Origin: Anaerolineae bacterium
GTDB taxonomy: Bacteria > Chloroflexota > Anaerolineae > Aggregatilineales > Phototrophicaceae
NCBI GenBank assembly: GCA_022822305.1
Contig: JAJEBY010000016.1
Location: 744,001 to 808,000 of the forward strand
DNA: 64,000 nucleotides
Reading direction: 5' to 3'
Part shown: piece by piece, positions 39,057 through 46,526 of the stretch
Layout: every line of letters starts with the position of its first letter
How positions within the stretch are numbered: position 1 is the stretch's first letter
The notes under the pieces: model-generated
Database searches by the model: none
Seen by the model: only the letters and a program-made list of their open reading frames with translations
What the model was told of the DNA's origin: nothing
Made by a program: the position numbers and the translations under genes

Positions 39057-39575
39057 CTAGGACGCAACCCATTTTGCATCAATAGGCGGCGGTTCCGCGG
39101 GCTTCACGTGGCGGGATGTGGTAGCAATAGTGCCGTCAGACGTGTAGCTGACCTGGCTCGTCGTGCAGCGCGGGCATATATTCCAGGCCAGTTCAAGCAG
39201 ATAACTGCACTCCACGCAGGATTTCTTGAGCCGCGCGTGACAGTGCGGGCAGGCCTGCCAATCGTGCTGCGCTCGTTGCCCGCAGCTGGGACAGGTAGGT
39301 TTTTCCTCGATTTCTTGCAGCAGCGCTTCTTCTTCCAGGGTCCGCTCGTACGCTTCTGAGAGTGTCTCGCGGGGCCGCAGCATGACGTAGATGACTAGAC
39401 CGGGAATGTTGAGCAAAGCCACCATTACAGCGACAAGCATTTGCGCCAAAGGATCGCGAGAACGCGCGCGCATATCACGGTATGCCCACATCACCATTGA
39501 CAGCCAAAATACCGCGATCAATACGCCGACTATGACCAGCCCGAGGAGGACAATGTCTTCGTAATTCTCTAGCAT
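39057..39575 (-). CDS. Membrane protein with two C-terminal zinc ribbons
   Basis: 172 aa from ATG 39575 (MLENYEDIVLLGLVIVG); GGGAGGTGA sits at the right distance from this Met and excludes the ORF-track start. Two N-terminal hydrophobic helices (about 6-30 and 43-65) are followed by a charged helix and two treble-type ribbons, CPSCGQRAQHDWQACPHC and CVECSYLLELAWNICPRC. Double-zinc-ribbon membrane proteins are common in this phylum; function unknown. It ends seven bases after the pyk stop on the opposite strand. Confidence 0.85.
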   Translation of the reverse strand: MLENYEDIVLLGLVIVGVLIAVFWLSMVMWAYRDMRARSRDPLAQMLVAVMVALLNIPGLVIYVMLRPRETLSEAYERTLEEEALLQEIEEKPTCPSCGQRAQHDWQACPHCHARLKKSCVECSYLLELAWNICPRCTTSQVSYTSDGTIATTSRHVKPAEPPPIDAKWVAS

Positions 39576-39747
39576 CTTATTCACCTCCCCCATGCCCGGT
39601 TACTTGCCCAACTCGACCCAGCGATCTTGGCCGGGAGCACGGGCAACCGCCTGCATAACAAGGGCACACAGTGAAGCCGAGCATTGCGTTTCAGTATAGC
39701 AAGAGCGCCGAATCCTGACAATTTAGCACGCGGAGACGCTGATTGAC

Positions 39748-41166
39748 TTAGCTCCGATTGGATTCGGTATCGGCGATAGACCTTTCGTCGCTCAACAGGA
39801 GCAGAATCTCGCCAACAACAGTATCGAACTGGTGCCCTGACGCATAAAACTGTACGCCGGTCAAGCGTTCCGGTCGGTCGACTTCGTCGATCAGCGTCAG
39901 CAGGTTCTCCGATTCGTAGGTATACCAGACGCGTTTGTTGATAATCAGATGTTCTTGCATGCAGGTTCCGCAACGCGTGTAGAAGTCGCTGTCCACTGCC
40001 TTATCGAAATGGAAACCCCGAATCCAATGCCGGCTGACCGGAAGCGAATCTTGGTAATCAACGCGAATCATCAGCGGACACTCGCTGCCTTCGGTGCCAC
40101 ATTGACTCAATGATTGGTCCTTGAGGTAGAAGGTGGCGATGAGCTTGATCGAATCGTATTGACTTACATCCAGGCCGTCGCCGTCGAATTGATAGTAGCA
40201 GTCGATCTGACCGTGCGATGTGGCATTGTCCAGGCGCCGCAAACGTACTCCGGTGCGGCCGTCGAATGTCTCGTATGACACGCGTCCCGGCGGGAAGTTA
40301 TCCTGGGTAATGATGCAATCCCATGCTTTTGGCAGCGCTCCCGCATCACTGCGGTTAGCGACGTCAGATTGGAGGCTGAAAGACGATCCGGTCAAGGCGT
40401 CAATGGCGCCGGCGCGATGCTCAAATGTCCGGTTGCCGAGTCGGACGACAAGCTCGGCGCCCGGCTCCACATTGGTCACGATATTCATTTCGTCCAGATA
40501 GTATGCCGTGGCACGACCTTCTAAATTGAAGAGCCGAACTTCGTCATCGGTAGCGGATACTTGGTATCTACCGCTGCCGTGGAATTCCAAGGCAATGCCT
40601 TGCTCCGTGCTCACGTTCAAGAGGAAGGGCTTGTCTGTGTCGCTGGTAACCAGAATATCGAGGTTGCCTGTGAGCCGAGACAAACGAATTGACTGCTCCG
40701 CAAGGCTCCAGTCGAAGCGGGGACGAGAGGCGCGATCAAAGGTGACAATGGTATTGCTCTGCAGCGTGATGGACGCGAGCAAGGGCGGAATCCCGGCTTC
40801 CACAAGCGGGGCGTCACGAAATTGAATGGTGGCCTGCGACAGTGAATCGGTGCTAATGGTCGTTTGCGAATTGGTGATATCTTCCAGTTCGCGCTCGACG
40901 GCTTCGACGAAATCCGAACCCGTTATGCCAACTGTGCCTTTGCCGACCTGCAATACCGCCGGGATGGCGACGCTGGATCGAAAGAGAAACGCATAGACCG
41001 CCACCGCGCTGGTGATGGTGAGTACGCAGAAGAGGACAAACGCGCCGACCAGCACCAACCATGCCATTCGCTCGGGAGGGACGTTGGCGCGATGTGCGAA
41101 ATCCGCGACGACAACTTGTGGTTCACTGGAGCTCTGCTCGGCCGTATTCTGAGCAGTTTCCGCCAA
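39748..41166 (-). CDS. Single-pass membrane protein with FecR-like and C-terminal sandwich domains
   Basis: 472 aa, TTG start with GAGG seven bases upstream. A 35-residue cytoplasmic N-terminus is followed by one membrane helix (MAWLVLVGAFVLFCVLTITSAVAVYAFLF), then a large external part. Residues about 150-260 (TIVTFDRASRPRFDWSLAEQSIRLSRLTGNLDIL...EFHGSGRYQVSATDDEVRLFNLEGRATAY...NIVTNVEPGAELVVRLG) resemble a FecR-like beta-helical sensor domain. The rest (YQFDGDGLDVSQYDSIKLIATFYLK...) looks like a galactose-binding-type sandwich, with several Cys pairs that suggest disulfides. No sigma factor is adjacent. Function unknown. Divergent from yebC. Confidence 0.75.
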   Translation of the reverse strand: MAETAQNTAEQSSSEPQVVVADFAHRANVPPERMAWLVLVGAFVLFCVLTITSAVAVYAFLFRSSVAIPAVLQVGKGTVGITGSDFVEAVERELEDITNSQTTISTDSLSQATIQFRDAPLVEAGIPPLLASITLQSNTIVTFDRASRPRFDWSLAEQSIRLSRLTGNLDILVTSDTDKPFLLNVSTEQGIALEFHGSGRYQVSATDDEVRLFNLEGRATAYYLDEMNIVTNVEPGAELVVRLGNRTFEHRAGAIDALTGSSFSLQSDVANRSDAGALPKAWDCIITQDNFPPGRVSYETFDGRTGVRLRRLDNATSHGQIDCYYQFDGDGLDVSQYDSIKLIATFYLKDQSLSQCGTEGSECPLMIRVDYQDSLPVSRHWIRGFHFDKAVDSDFYTRCGTCMQEHLIINKRVWYTYESENLLTLIDEVDRPERLTGVQFYASGHQFDTVVGEILLLLSDERSIADTESNRS

Positions 41167-41215
41167 GGCGCGACCTCATTACAAAATTCACAAGGGGGTG
41201 CGTAATCCGAAAGTT

Positions 41216-41244
41216 ATTATAGCATCGGCGGACAGTTTTGTCGC
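41216..41244 (-). promoter_or_regulatory. Promoter of the FecR-like gene
   Basis: Minus strand GCGACA (41244-41239), 17 bp, TATAAT (41221-41216), about 50 bp before the TTG start at 41166. The -35 overlaps that of the divergent yebC promoter. Confidence 0.55.
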
Positions 41245-41263
41245 AGACCATTTGCGGTATAAT
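41236..41263 (+). promoter_or_regulatory. Promoter of yebC-ruvC-ruvA
   Basis: TTTTGT (41236-41241), 16 bp, TATAAT (41258-41263), about 36 bp before yebC ATG 41300. Perfect -10, weak -35. Confidence 0.5.
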
Positions 41264-41299
41264 GTTGAGGGCAAGGGTCAAACGGTGAGGAATGGAGCT

Positions 41300-42043
41300 A
41301 TGTCTGGTCATAGCAAATGGTCAACAATCAAGCGCAAAAAGGGCGCTGAAGACGCCAAGCGCGCCAAGATATTCACTCGGCTCACGCGCGAGATTATGGT
41401 TGCCGCGCGTGAAGGCGGTGACGAGAACATGAATCCGAAACTCAAGCTCGCCATCGGCAAGGCCCGCGCCGCCAACATGCCAAAGGAGAATATTGAGCGC
41501 GCCGTCAAGAAAGGCACTGGCGAGATCGCCGGCGGCGAAGTGCTCGAAATGACGTACGAAGGGTACGGTCCCGAGGGCGTAGCCTATATCGTCGAGATCA
41601 TGACCGACAACAAGAATCGCACCCTGGCGGAGATCAAGCACGCCTTCAGCAAGTATGCTGGAAGCCTGGCGACAAATGGCGCTGTCATGTGGCAGTTCGA
41701 TCAAAAGGGATATCTCACGATTCGCGGGGAAGCCGACTTTGATGAGGTCTTCATGCAGGCGGCCGATGCCGGGGCGGACGATGTCGTGGAGGAAGATGGC
41801 GTCATCGCGGTCTTTACGCCTCGGGATGATTTTTCGACAGTCGAACAGGCGCTGGGCGCGGCGGGATACGAATTTGAAGACAGCGAATTGCGCTGGTTTC
41901 CACAGAATGAAATTGAAATTCCAGCCGGCAAGGCGCTGCAGAATATGCGCTTGATGGAACAGTTGGAAGACTCCGATGATGTGCAATCGGTAGCGTCGAA
42001 TCTGAGTATTACCGACGACCTGCTCGCGGCGTTTGCGTCCTAA
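41300..42043 (+). CDS. yebC: YebC/PmpR-family DNA-binding regulator / translation factor
   Basis: 247 aa from ATG 41300 (MSGHSKWSTIKRKKGAEDAKRAKIFTRLTREI), GGAG upstream; the ORF track begins 34 codons early, in the promoter. Family blocks: NPKLKLAIGKARAANMPKENIERAVKKGTG, YEGYGPEGVAYIVEIMTDNKNRT, FSKYAGSLATNGAVMWQFDQKG, VFTPRDDF. YebC proteins have been described as transcriptional regulators and as aids for translating proline stretches. The yebC-ruvC-ruvA order is common and supports the assignment. Confidence 0.97.
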   Translation: MSGHSKWSTIKRKKGAEDAKRAKIFTRLTREIMVAAREGGDENMNPKLKLAIGKARAANMPKENIERAVKKGTGEIAGGEVLEMTYEGYGPEGVAYIVEIMTDNKNRTLAEIKHAFSKYAGSLATNGAVMWQFDQKGYLTIRGEADFDEVFMQAADAGADDVVEEDGVIAVFTPRDDFSTVEQALGAAGYEFEDSELRWFPQNEIEIPAGKALQNMRLMEQLEDSDDVQSVASNLSITDDLLAAFAS

Positions 42044-42044
42044 G

Positions 42045-42539
42045 ATGCTTTCGCTTGGCATAGATCCAGGTACGGCAACTCTCGGTTTTGGCCTCGTCCG
42101 CGAATTGGACGACGGCGGATTGAAAGCAGTCGACTTTGGCGTGATCCGCACCGGGCCAGAACGGGCAATGCCGCGCCGTCTGGAGCAGATTCACCTGGAA
42201 TTGGGCGCGATTATCGAGAAGCATCAACCCGATCGCGCGGGCGTCGAAGAATTGTTCTTCTCGCGCAATGTATCGACGGCGATGACGGTGGCGCAGGCGC
42301 GCGGCGTGATCCTGCTCACCTTGCAAGCAGCGGGCCTGCCAATCGCGGAATACAAACCTAGCGTGATTAAGCAGTCGGTGGTCGGGTATGGCGGCGCGGA
42401 CAAAGCGCAAATGCAAGAGATGGTGCGGCTGCTGCTAGATTTGGGCGATACGCCGAAACCCGATGACGCCGCGGACGCGCTCGCCGTAGCGATCACGGAC
42501 CTCAACAGTTATCGTCTGCATAGCCTTAGTCTCGCTTAG
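42045..42539 (+). CDS. ruvC: Holliday junction resolvase RuvC
   Basis: 164 aa from ATG 42045 (MLSLGIDPGTATLGFG), one base after the yebC stop. Catalytic acidic residues are visible in GIDPGT, GVEELFFSRN and KPDDAADALAVAI. VVGYGGADKAQMQEM is the DNA-binding helix. The ORF-track start (TTG 42033) adds four residues from within yebC and is less likely. Confidence 0.97.
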   Translation: MLSLGIDPGTATLGFGLVRELDDGGLKAVDFGVIRTGPERAMPRRLEQIHLELGAIIEKHQPDRAGVEELFFSRNVSTAMTVAQARGVILLTLQAAGLPIAEYKPSVIKQSVVGYGGADKAQMQEMVRLLLDLGDTPKPDDAADALAVAITDLNSYRLHSLSLA

Positions 42540-42551
42540 GGATTCCTGCGC

Positions 42552-43127
42552 ATGATAGCGAATTTGAAAGGGCGGGTATCCCGCAAGGGCGCGGACGGCC
42601 TGGTGCTGCAAGTGGGTGACGTCGGCATAGAGGTTTTAGCTTCCTACCCTACCCTAGAGAGCATCGACAATGATCACGCATTTCTCTACACTCGGCTCAT
42701 CGTGCGCGAAGACTCGTTGACATTGTATGGATTCGCCACCGAGACGGAGCGCGATCTCTTTGATACGTTCATCAAGATCAGCGGCATCGGACCCAAACTG
42801 GCGATCACGATTCTCAGCACACTCAGCGTGGAGAACGTGCGCGCCGCCGTAAGCAGCGAAAATGCTTCAATCATTCAGCGCGTGCCGGGCATCGGCAAGA
42901 AAACGGCCGAAAAAATCATTATCGAATTGCGCGACAAATTGCAGGTGGCGCTGGATGATGTGCCCGCAAGCGAATTCGTCAGCGCCAATGCCGATGTGCT
43001 GGATGCCTTGACCGGTCTGGGATACAGCGTGGTTGAAGCGCAGGCGGCGATTCAGGCCTTGCCGGCAGACGCGCCGGAAGACAGTGAGACGCGGATTTTC
43101 CTTGCGCTGCAAAATCTCGGCGGCTGA
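42552..43127 (+). CDS. ruvA: Holliday junction-binding protein RuvA
   Basis: 191 aa. Domain I starts MIANLKGRVSRKGADGLVLQVGDVGIEVLA. Domain II has two helix-hairpin-helix motifs (FDTFIKISGIGPKLAITIL and IIQRVPGIGKKTAEKIIIEL). Domain III (ADVLDALTGLGYSVVEAQAAIQAL) contacts RuvB. It ends with DSETRIFLALQNLGG. It forms the RuvAB complex with the ruvB encoded at 17 kb. Confidence 0.97.
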   Translation: MIANLKGRVSRKGADGLVLQVGDVGIEVLASYPTLESIDNDHAFLYTRLIVREDSLTLYGFATETERDLFDTFIKISGIGPKLAITILSTLSVENVRAAVSSENASIIQRVPGIGKKTAEKIIIELRDKLQVALDDVPASEFVSANADVLDALTGLGYSVVEAQAAIQALPADAPEDSETRIFLALQNLGG

Positions 43128-43195
43128 GCCGAAACCTGGACCTGTGATGAGCGGTTGGTCTACACAAAGGTCGAAGACTGCGGAGCAACTCAAAA

Positions 43196-43918
43196 ATGGT
43201 TGAATCGCCGCTAGGCAAGCGGGTCAACGTTCTGGACAAGGGCTGGATCGAATTGGTGGATCTGATGCCTCATCCAGAATCAAAGGTATCCGGCGATCTG
43301 GCCATCGTGAACGCCGCGCGTGTCAGCTTTCTGGGCGAGAGCAAAGGCCCGGACCGTGACAAGAGACTGCTGTTTTATCTGTTGCGCCACCGTCACACCT
43401 CGCCCTTCGAGATGGTCGAATTCAAGTTTCGCGTGCGGGCGCCGCTGGTCACGTGGTGGCAATGGGTGCGCCATCGCACCTGGAATATGAACGCGCAATC
43501 GGGACGCTACACGCCATTCAAGGAGGAAGATTTCTATGTACCCGATGTCTGGCGCAAGCAGAGCGCGGACAATAAACAGGCAAGCGAAGGCACGCTAGAA
43601 GCAAGCGAAAGTCTGGAGCTGACCGACAAGCTGCTGCGCCATTATGATGAGGGCTACCGGCTTTATGAAGAAGCGCTGGAACGGGGCGTCTCCAAAGAAA
43701 TGGCGCGTCTGTTTCTCCCGGGTTTCAGCGTCTATTACACCTGGGTCACCAAAATCGATGCCCACAATCTGATGCACTTTTTGCGGCTGCGAATGGCCAG
43801 CGACGCCCAATACGAGATTCGCGTCTATGCGAAGGCGATCAACGAACATTTCTTTGCGCCCGCCCTGCCCTGGACGGCCGAGGCTTTTCGCAAGCATGTC
43901 CTCAATCAAGCTGAGTAA
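43196..43918 (+). CDS. thyX: Flavin-dependent thymidylate synthase
   Basis: 240 aa. The ThyX motif RHRx7S is present as RHRTWNMNAQSGRYTPF. FLGESKGPDRDKRLLFYLLRHRHTSPFEMVEFKFRVRAPLVTWWQWVRHR is the FAD- and substrate-binding block. It methylates dUMP using methylenetetrahydrofolate and FADH2. It sits after ruvA with a 68-bp gap and converges on the globin gene. No thyA is seen in this window. Confidence 0.97.
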   Translation: MVESPLGKRVNVLDKGWIELVDLMPHPESKVSGDLAIVNAARVSFLGESKGPDRDKRLLFYLLRHRHTSPFEMVEFKFRVRAPLVTWWQWVRHRTWNMNAQSGRYTPFKEEDFYVPDVWRKQSADNKQASEGTLEASESLELTDKLLRHYDEGYRLYEEALERGVSKEMARLFLPGFSVYYTWVTKIDAHNLMHFLRLRMASDAQYEIRVYAKAINEHFFAPALPWTAEAFRKHVLNQAE

Positions 43919-43927
43919 CTCTGCGGC

Positions 43928-44362
43928 TTATTCCGGGGTCTGGGCCTCGTCCGGGCGGTTGATCAGGAAGGCGGACGCGCGATCAAAATACTGCCGCATT
44001 TGCGCGCGCGCGGGATCGACAATTCCAGCATCGTCGATTGCCTCCAGCATGTGCCCCAGCCATTGATCGCGAGCGCGGCGATCGATGGGGAAGCGAAAAT
44101 GCCGCATGCGCAGCCGCGGATGGCCGCGCTCCTCCATATAGTATCGCGGGCCGCCAAAGAACTGTATCAAGAATAGACGCTGCCAGCGTTTGCCTTCTTC
44201 CAAATCGTCGGGGAACATTGGGCGCAAGATCGGATCCTCTTCAATCTTGGCGTAGAAGGAATCCACGAGAACGCGGAAAGTCTCGTCGCCGCCCACCATG
44301 TCATACACGCTGTGGGTATGGGCGCGCTCGGGGCCAATGGGTATTTCGGGCAAAGCTGACAC
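43928..44362 (-). CDS. Group II truncated haemoglobin
   Basis: 144 aa, GTG start. Truncated-globin features: VYDMVGGDETFRVLVDSFYAKIEEDPILRPMFP (B10 Tyr in FY), FLIQFFGGPRYYMEERGHPRLRMRHFRFPI with the proximal His in RMRHF, and the group II Trp in RDQWLGHML. It binds haem and O2 or NO; likely roles are NO detoxification or oxygen handling. Divergent from the PstS-like gene. Confidence 0.93.
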   Translation of the reverse strand: MSALPEIPIGPERAHTHSVYDMVGGDETFRVLVDSFYAKIEEDPILRPMFPDDLEEGKRWQRLFLIQFFGGPRYYMEERGHPRLRMRHFRFPIDRRARDQWLGHMLEAIDDAGIVDPARAQMRQYFDRASAFLINRPDEAQTPE

Positions 44363-44437
44363 GCGATAGCTGCTTTCACTGGATTCAAGGACCGCTGGCG
44401 CACGGATGCTATTGAAGGCGCCTGCTTAAACTATGAC

Positions 44438-44465
44438 TTTACATTCACAAGCCTAAATGTACAAT
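44438..44465 (+). promoter_or_regulatory. Promoter of the tandem PstS-like gene
   Basis: TTTACA (44438-44443), 16 bp, TACAAT (44460-44465), about 35 bp before ATG 44501. Each hexamer matches consensus at five of six positions. Confidence 0.6.
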
Positions 44466-44500
44466 CCTTCGGATTGCCTTACGTACTTGCCGGGAGCCCG

Positions 44501-46399
44501 ATGTCGATGCGCCGAATTCTAAAGTATGCAGCGTTTGTTTTCCTTCTTGTGTTGGCAGGCGCCACCAGTTTTTCCGCGGCGCAAGATGAATCCCGGATCA
44601 CCCTGGTCGGATCCAAAGTCGGCATTGCGCTGATTGACACGCTTTCGCAAGTCTATGCTGCAGAGCATGTGGACGCGACAGCGAATGGCACAATGGCGGG
44701 CATTCAACAGTTTTGCAGCGGAGGCGCGACCATTGTCAGCGCTCTGCGTCCCGCTAGCGCGGCGGAGGTCGCGGATTGCATCTCAAACGACGTTGGATTC
44801 AGCGAGTTTCTGATCGCGCACAAGATTGTCGCGTTTGCCGCGCATGATTCGGTTCCCGTCACGTGTATAACGCGCGATCAACTTGAGGCGTTTGTCAAAC
44901 CGTCGGTAAGCAACGTGCAGCTGGATTGGTCGGCGTTGGCGGAGGGGGATGATGCTCCCGGCTTCATGCTGTTGCTGCCCGCCCCGGGTACGTTGGAATA
45001 TATGATAGTCGACGACCTTGTTGCGGGCGATCTCATGCGCCGCGATGCAGTCGTCTATGCCGATAGAAGCGAAGGTATTGAGGGCGTTGCAGAAACCGCT
45101 GGGGCGTTGGCAATTCTCCCCTATTCGTCTGATCCGCCGTCCAGCGACGACATTAGGCTGCTGGGCTTTCAGGATCAAGACGCATTGGCTTGCGCCTCGC
45201 CTTCGGCCGAGCGCGTCGAATCGAATCAGTATGCCGCTGCTCGCTCGATCTATGTTTATGTCAATCGGCAGCAATTGGAATCGAACGAAGCGTTATCGAG
45301 TCTGTTGCAGGAATTGATCGGCGACTCCAGCGTGGACAAGATTGTCGATGCCGGTTTCACCCCGCCGAGCGCGGAGCGCATTGCCATCAATGCAGACGTG
45401 TTGGTCGATCCTTCAGCGGACGCTTCGCTTGGCGAAGGTCAAACGGAATTCGAAATTCCTGCAGGTCTCTCGGGCGAGGTCAATGTTGTCGGAGCAGCGA
45501 ATGTTTATCACCTGATCAAACGCACATCGGACGCCTTAACACGCGACCATGGTCAGCTGCAAGTGAACATTACCGCAAGCGACTCGGAGGCTGCAGTCAA
45601 TCAGTTGTGCAGCGGCGACGTTGAAATAGCTATGGTGGACACGAGAATCGAGGGCGATGCGAATCTGTCGTGCGACGAGGACCAAGCTGCGCTCATAGCG
45701 CTGCCCATCGGAACGCAGGCCGCCGTGCTTCTGGGCAACAGCGCAGACGCCTTTACGCAATGTTTGACTTTGGATCAGATCGCTCGGATTTGGACGGCAT
45801 CGGAGACTGATGGCGCCGCATCGTGGGATGATATAGACGAATCGTTTCCATCGCTGGGGATGGTGCTTTTCGGCACGGCTACCGTCGACCGCAATGCCGA
45901 TATGCTGCTGACGCGACGCGGGCAAGCGACGCCGCCGATTCGACGCGATACCGAAAGAGACTTCGATCCACTATATCGCGCTGCCGCCGTCGGCAATGTT
46001 TCTGGCTCGCTTACCTACATGTCGTGGCAAGATTATGCGAGCGTGCTCGAAAACCAGCAGCGGAATGTACAGCTGGTCGGCGTCGACGCCGGTTCCGGAT
46101 GCGTAGCCCCTGCGGAGCATAACATTGTGGACGGCGACTATGCCCTGGCGCGACCGGCAAGTTTGCTCGTGAATAGCGCCTCGCTCGCCAACATCAACGC
46201 GCAGTCACTGCTCTGGCGTCTGTACGCCGACGACAATTGGAGCAATTTCGAACGCGAAGGATTCGTCGGTATGGCATTGGCGGATCTTGCCAGACATCGC
46301 CGTCAACTGGAGACGCAGTTCCGCCTGGCGGAGGCCGATGTTAATCAAGCCGATCCGGAGGCTGAATCTGACACGGCGAACGACAGCGACGCCGATTGA
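44501..46399 (+). CDS. Secreted protein with two PstS-like solute-binding domains
   Basis: 632 aa from ATG 44501 (MSMRRILKYAAFVFLLVLAGATSFSAAQDE), with GGGAG upstream. It has a signal peptide without a lipobox Cys. Two periplasmic-binding-protein domains of the phosphate type follow in tandem. The first (about 32-300) has ANGTMAGIQQFCSGGATIVSALRPAS and DNDVGFSEFLIAHKIVAFAAHD-like features (NDVGFSEFLIAHKIVAFAA). The second (about 325-600) has VNQLCSGDVEIAMVDTR and GTQAAVLLGNSADAFTQCLTLDQIARIW. Each begins with the SGGA/SGDV phosphate-loop equivalent and matched Cys pairs. No pstCAB genes are adjacent, so it may sense or bind a ligand rather than feed a transporter. The C-terminus is acidic (EAESDTANDSDAD). 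Confidence 0.82.
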   Translation: MSMRRILKYAAFVFLLVLAGATSFSAAQDESRITLVGSKVGIALIDTLSQVYAAEHVDATANGTMAGIQQFCSGGATIVSALRPASAAEVADCISNDVGFSEFLIAHKIVAFAAHDSVPVTCITRDQLEAFVKPSVSNVQLDWSALAEGDDAPGFMLLLPAPGTLEYMIVDDLVAGDLMRRDAVVYADRSEGIEGVAETAGALAILPYSSDPPSSDDIRLLGFQDQDALACASPSAERVESNQYAAARSIYVYVNRQQLESNEALSSLLQELIGDSSVDKIVDAGFTPPSAERIAINADVLVDPSADASLGEGQTEFEIPAGLSGEVNVVGAANVYHLIKRTSDALTRDHGQLQVNITASDSEAAVNQLCSGDVEIAMVDTRIEGDANLSCDEDQAALIALPIGTQAAVLLGNSADAFTQCLTLDQIARIWTASETDGAASWDDIDESFPSLGMVLFGTATVDRNADMLLTRRGQATPPIRRDTERDFDPLYRAAAVGNVSGSLTYMSWQDYASVLENQQRNVQLVGVDAGSGCVAPAEHNIVDGDYALARPASLLVNSASLANINAQSLLWRLYADDNWSNFEREGFVGMALADLARHRRQLETQFRLAEADVNQADPEAESDTANDSDAD

Positions 46400-46526
46400 T
46401 TTGGACGATCCGCTTGTTGCGTTTTCGCGACGACAATCACCTGTTTCGGATACAAATCTTGAAATCACCCTTGCGCCACAAGGTTATAATTTAGTGGACA
46501 ATCCATGCCAAAGACTGGAGACATAG

